Shown in pieces: positions 63,491-64,000 of a stretch of DNA of 64,000 bases. The notes under the pieces are model-generated. The model made no database searches and had not been told where the DNA came from. It saw only the letters and a program-made list of their open reading frames with translations. The DNA is taken from the NCBI RefSeq assembly GCF_018866245.1, contig NZ_CP076458.1, forward strand, positions 930,001 through 994,000, given 5' to 3'. The position numbers were made by a program, and so were the translations under genes. The stretch's first letter is position 1. Each line of letters starts with the position of its first letter. This stretch comes from Novisyntrophococcus fermenticellae. GTDB taxonomy: Bacteria; Bacillota; Clostridia; Lachnospirales; Lachnospiraceae.

Positions 63491-63518
63491 TTGCACAATT
63501 TTCAAGAATCACTATAAT
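63491..63518 (+). promoter_or_regulatory. Promoter of the third SDR gene
   Basis: TTGCAC (63491-63496), 16 bases, TATAAT (63513-63518), about 100 bases before the start codon. The bases in between contain the near-palindromic ACTAGTTTTATAAAATAGT, a possible PucR-regulator site. The stretch 63306-63490 holds no gene. Confidence 0.6.
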
Positions 63519-63618
63519 ATAGTTAAAACTAGTTTTATAAAATAGTTTAATAAAACATATTGTTAAAAGAACAACAATCTGCTGGCAAATTGTGTTTTGC
63601 GTGGAAGGAGCAAAAAAA

Positions 63619-64000
63619 GTGGGTATTATTGAAAGAATGAGACTGGATGGAAAGCGTATCTTTGTGACGGGAGGGGCAAGAGGAATCGGTAAAAGCGTGG
63701 CAGCTGCATTTGCTGAGGCAGGAGCAGATCTGGCTATTGTAGATGTAGATATTGATGAAGCACGGGAGACGGCAAAAGAAGTTTCCGATAAAACCGGCCG
63801 GAAGGTGATAGCAGTCAAGACGGATGTAACAGACCCCGAACAGGTGGAGGCGATGGTTGAAACTGTGGTTTCCGAATTGGGCGGACTGGAGGCGGCATTC
63901 TGCAATGCGGGAATCTGCATCAACGAACCAGCAGAGGAGATGACTTTTGAGCATTGGAAAAGAGTAATAGACATTAATCTGACGGGTGTTTACCTAACCG
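63619..64000 (+). CDS. Short-chain dehydrogenase/reductase 3, cut by the window end
   Basis: GTG start with GGAAGGAG upstream; about 127 residues are visible. TGGARGIGKS (NAD(P) motif), VDVDID (Asp after the second strand, NAD-type), TDVTDPEQV and CNAGIC in place of the usual NNAG. It resembles the two SDRs of the Liv island and begins a new rightward transcript next to the PucR-type regulator. The catalytic Y-x-x-x-K lies beyond the window. Confidence 0.85.
   Translation, partial: MGIIERMRLDGKRIFVTGGARGIGKSVAAAFAEAGADLAIVDVDIDEARETAKEVSDKTGRKVIAVKTDVTDPEQVEAMVETVVSELGGLEAAFCNAGICINEPAEEMTFEHWKRVIDINLTGVYLT

Overview
The window looks like a chromosomal segment of an anaerobic Gram-positive gut-type bacterium of the class Clostridia, most likely Lachnospiraceae. 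The grounds are: strong AGGAGG-type ribosome binding sites, lipobox (…GC) solute-binding proteins, the clostridial AsrABC sulfite reductase, YesM/YesN-type two-component systems paired with MalFG-type sugar importers, and a moderately AT-rich base composition judged by eye. No rRNA, tRNA, CRISPR array or phage module was seen. The taxonomic call is an inference from family content, not from a database search.

Layout. 1-1120: C-terminal part of a GH2 glycosidase. 1.4-2.5 kb: a truncated TnpB whose first catalytic Asp is replaced, followed by an omega-RNA-like sequence. 2.5-3.4 kb: debris of a capsule/exopolysaccharide locus. 3.4-8.6 kb: asrABC, a second siroheme reductase and a Crp/Fnr regulator. 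8.6-10.1 kb: a DbpA-like RNA helicase. 10.1-12.2 kb: ABC-transporter debris and an AAA/PD-(D/E)XK protein broken by a frameshift. 12.3-16.3 kb: a methyltransferase divergent from a FecBCD-type (iron, heme or cobamide) importer. 16.3-26.2 kb: a nucleoside/ribose locus with a LacI-ribokinase fusion regulator, nucleoside hydrolase, ABC importer and ribokinase. Its binding-protein gene is split by a 2.6-kb element carrying an IS91-type HUH transposase and a tyrosine recombinase. 26.3-34.1 kb: an AbiEi remnant, a YesM-type kinase divergent from a UroD-like protein, an ABC importer and a frameshifted YesN-type regulator. 34.1-37.7 kb: cysteine desulfidase-like protein, M20 dipeptidase and aldo/keto reductase. 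37.8-38.5 kb: an orphan BY-kinase. 38.6-46.6 kb: a GH32 (fructan) utilisation locus divergent from its two-component system. 46.6-47.7 kb: a graveyard of gene ends. 47.8-50.9 kb: HAD phosphatase, arginine deiminase and a LOR/SDH-type ornithine cyclodeaminase-like protein. 50.9-64 kb: an AraC regulator with two DNA-binding domains, a Liv-type ABC importer, three short-chain dehydrogenases (the last cut by the window end), two PuuE-like CE4 hydrolases, a HExxPGH metallohydrolase and a PucR-type regulator.

How the genes work together. Most of the window consists of substrate-specific uptake-plus-catabolism cassettes, each with its own regulator next to it: sulfite respiration, metal/cofactor uptake, nucleosides, an unknown substrate for the UroD-linked importer, fructans, arginine, and an unknown amide-like compound for the Liv/CE4/SDR island. 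That last island (about 52.5-64 kb) is the best candidate here for an undescribed pathway. The TnpB-like/omega-RNA locus and the tyrosine-recombinase/HUH element are the most interesting mobile-DNA features.

Four otherwise intact genes (asrA, the AAA/PD-(D/E)XK gene, a YesN regulator, livK) each carry a single 1-nt frameshift. Three lie in homopolymers of 5-8 bases and one in a GGGGCCC run. This suggests either residual sequencing errors or slippage mutations.
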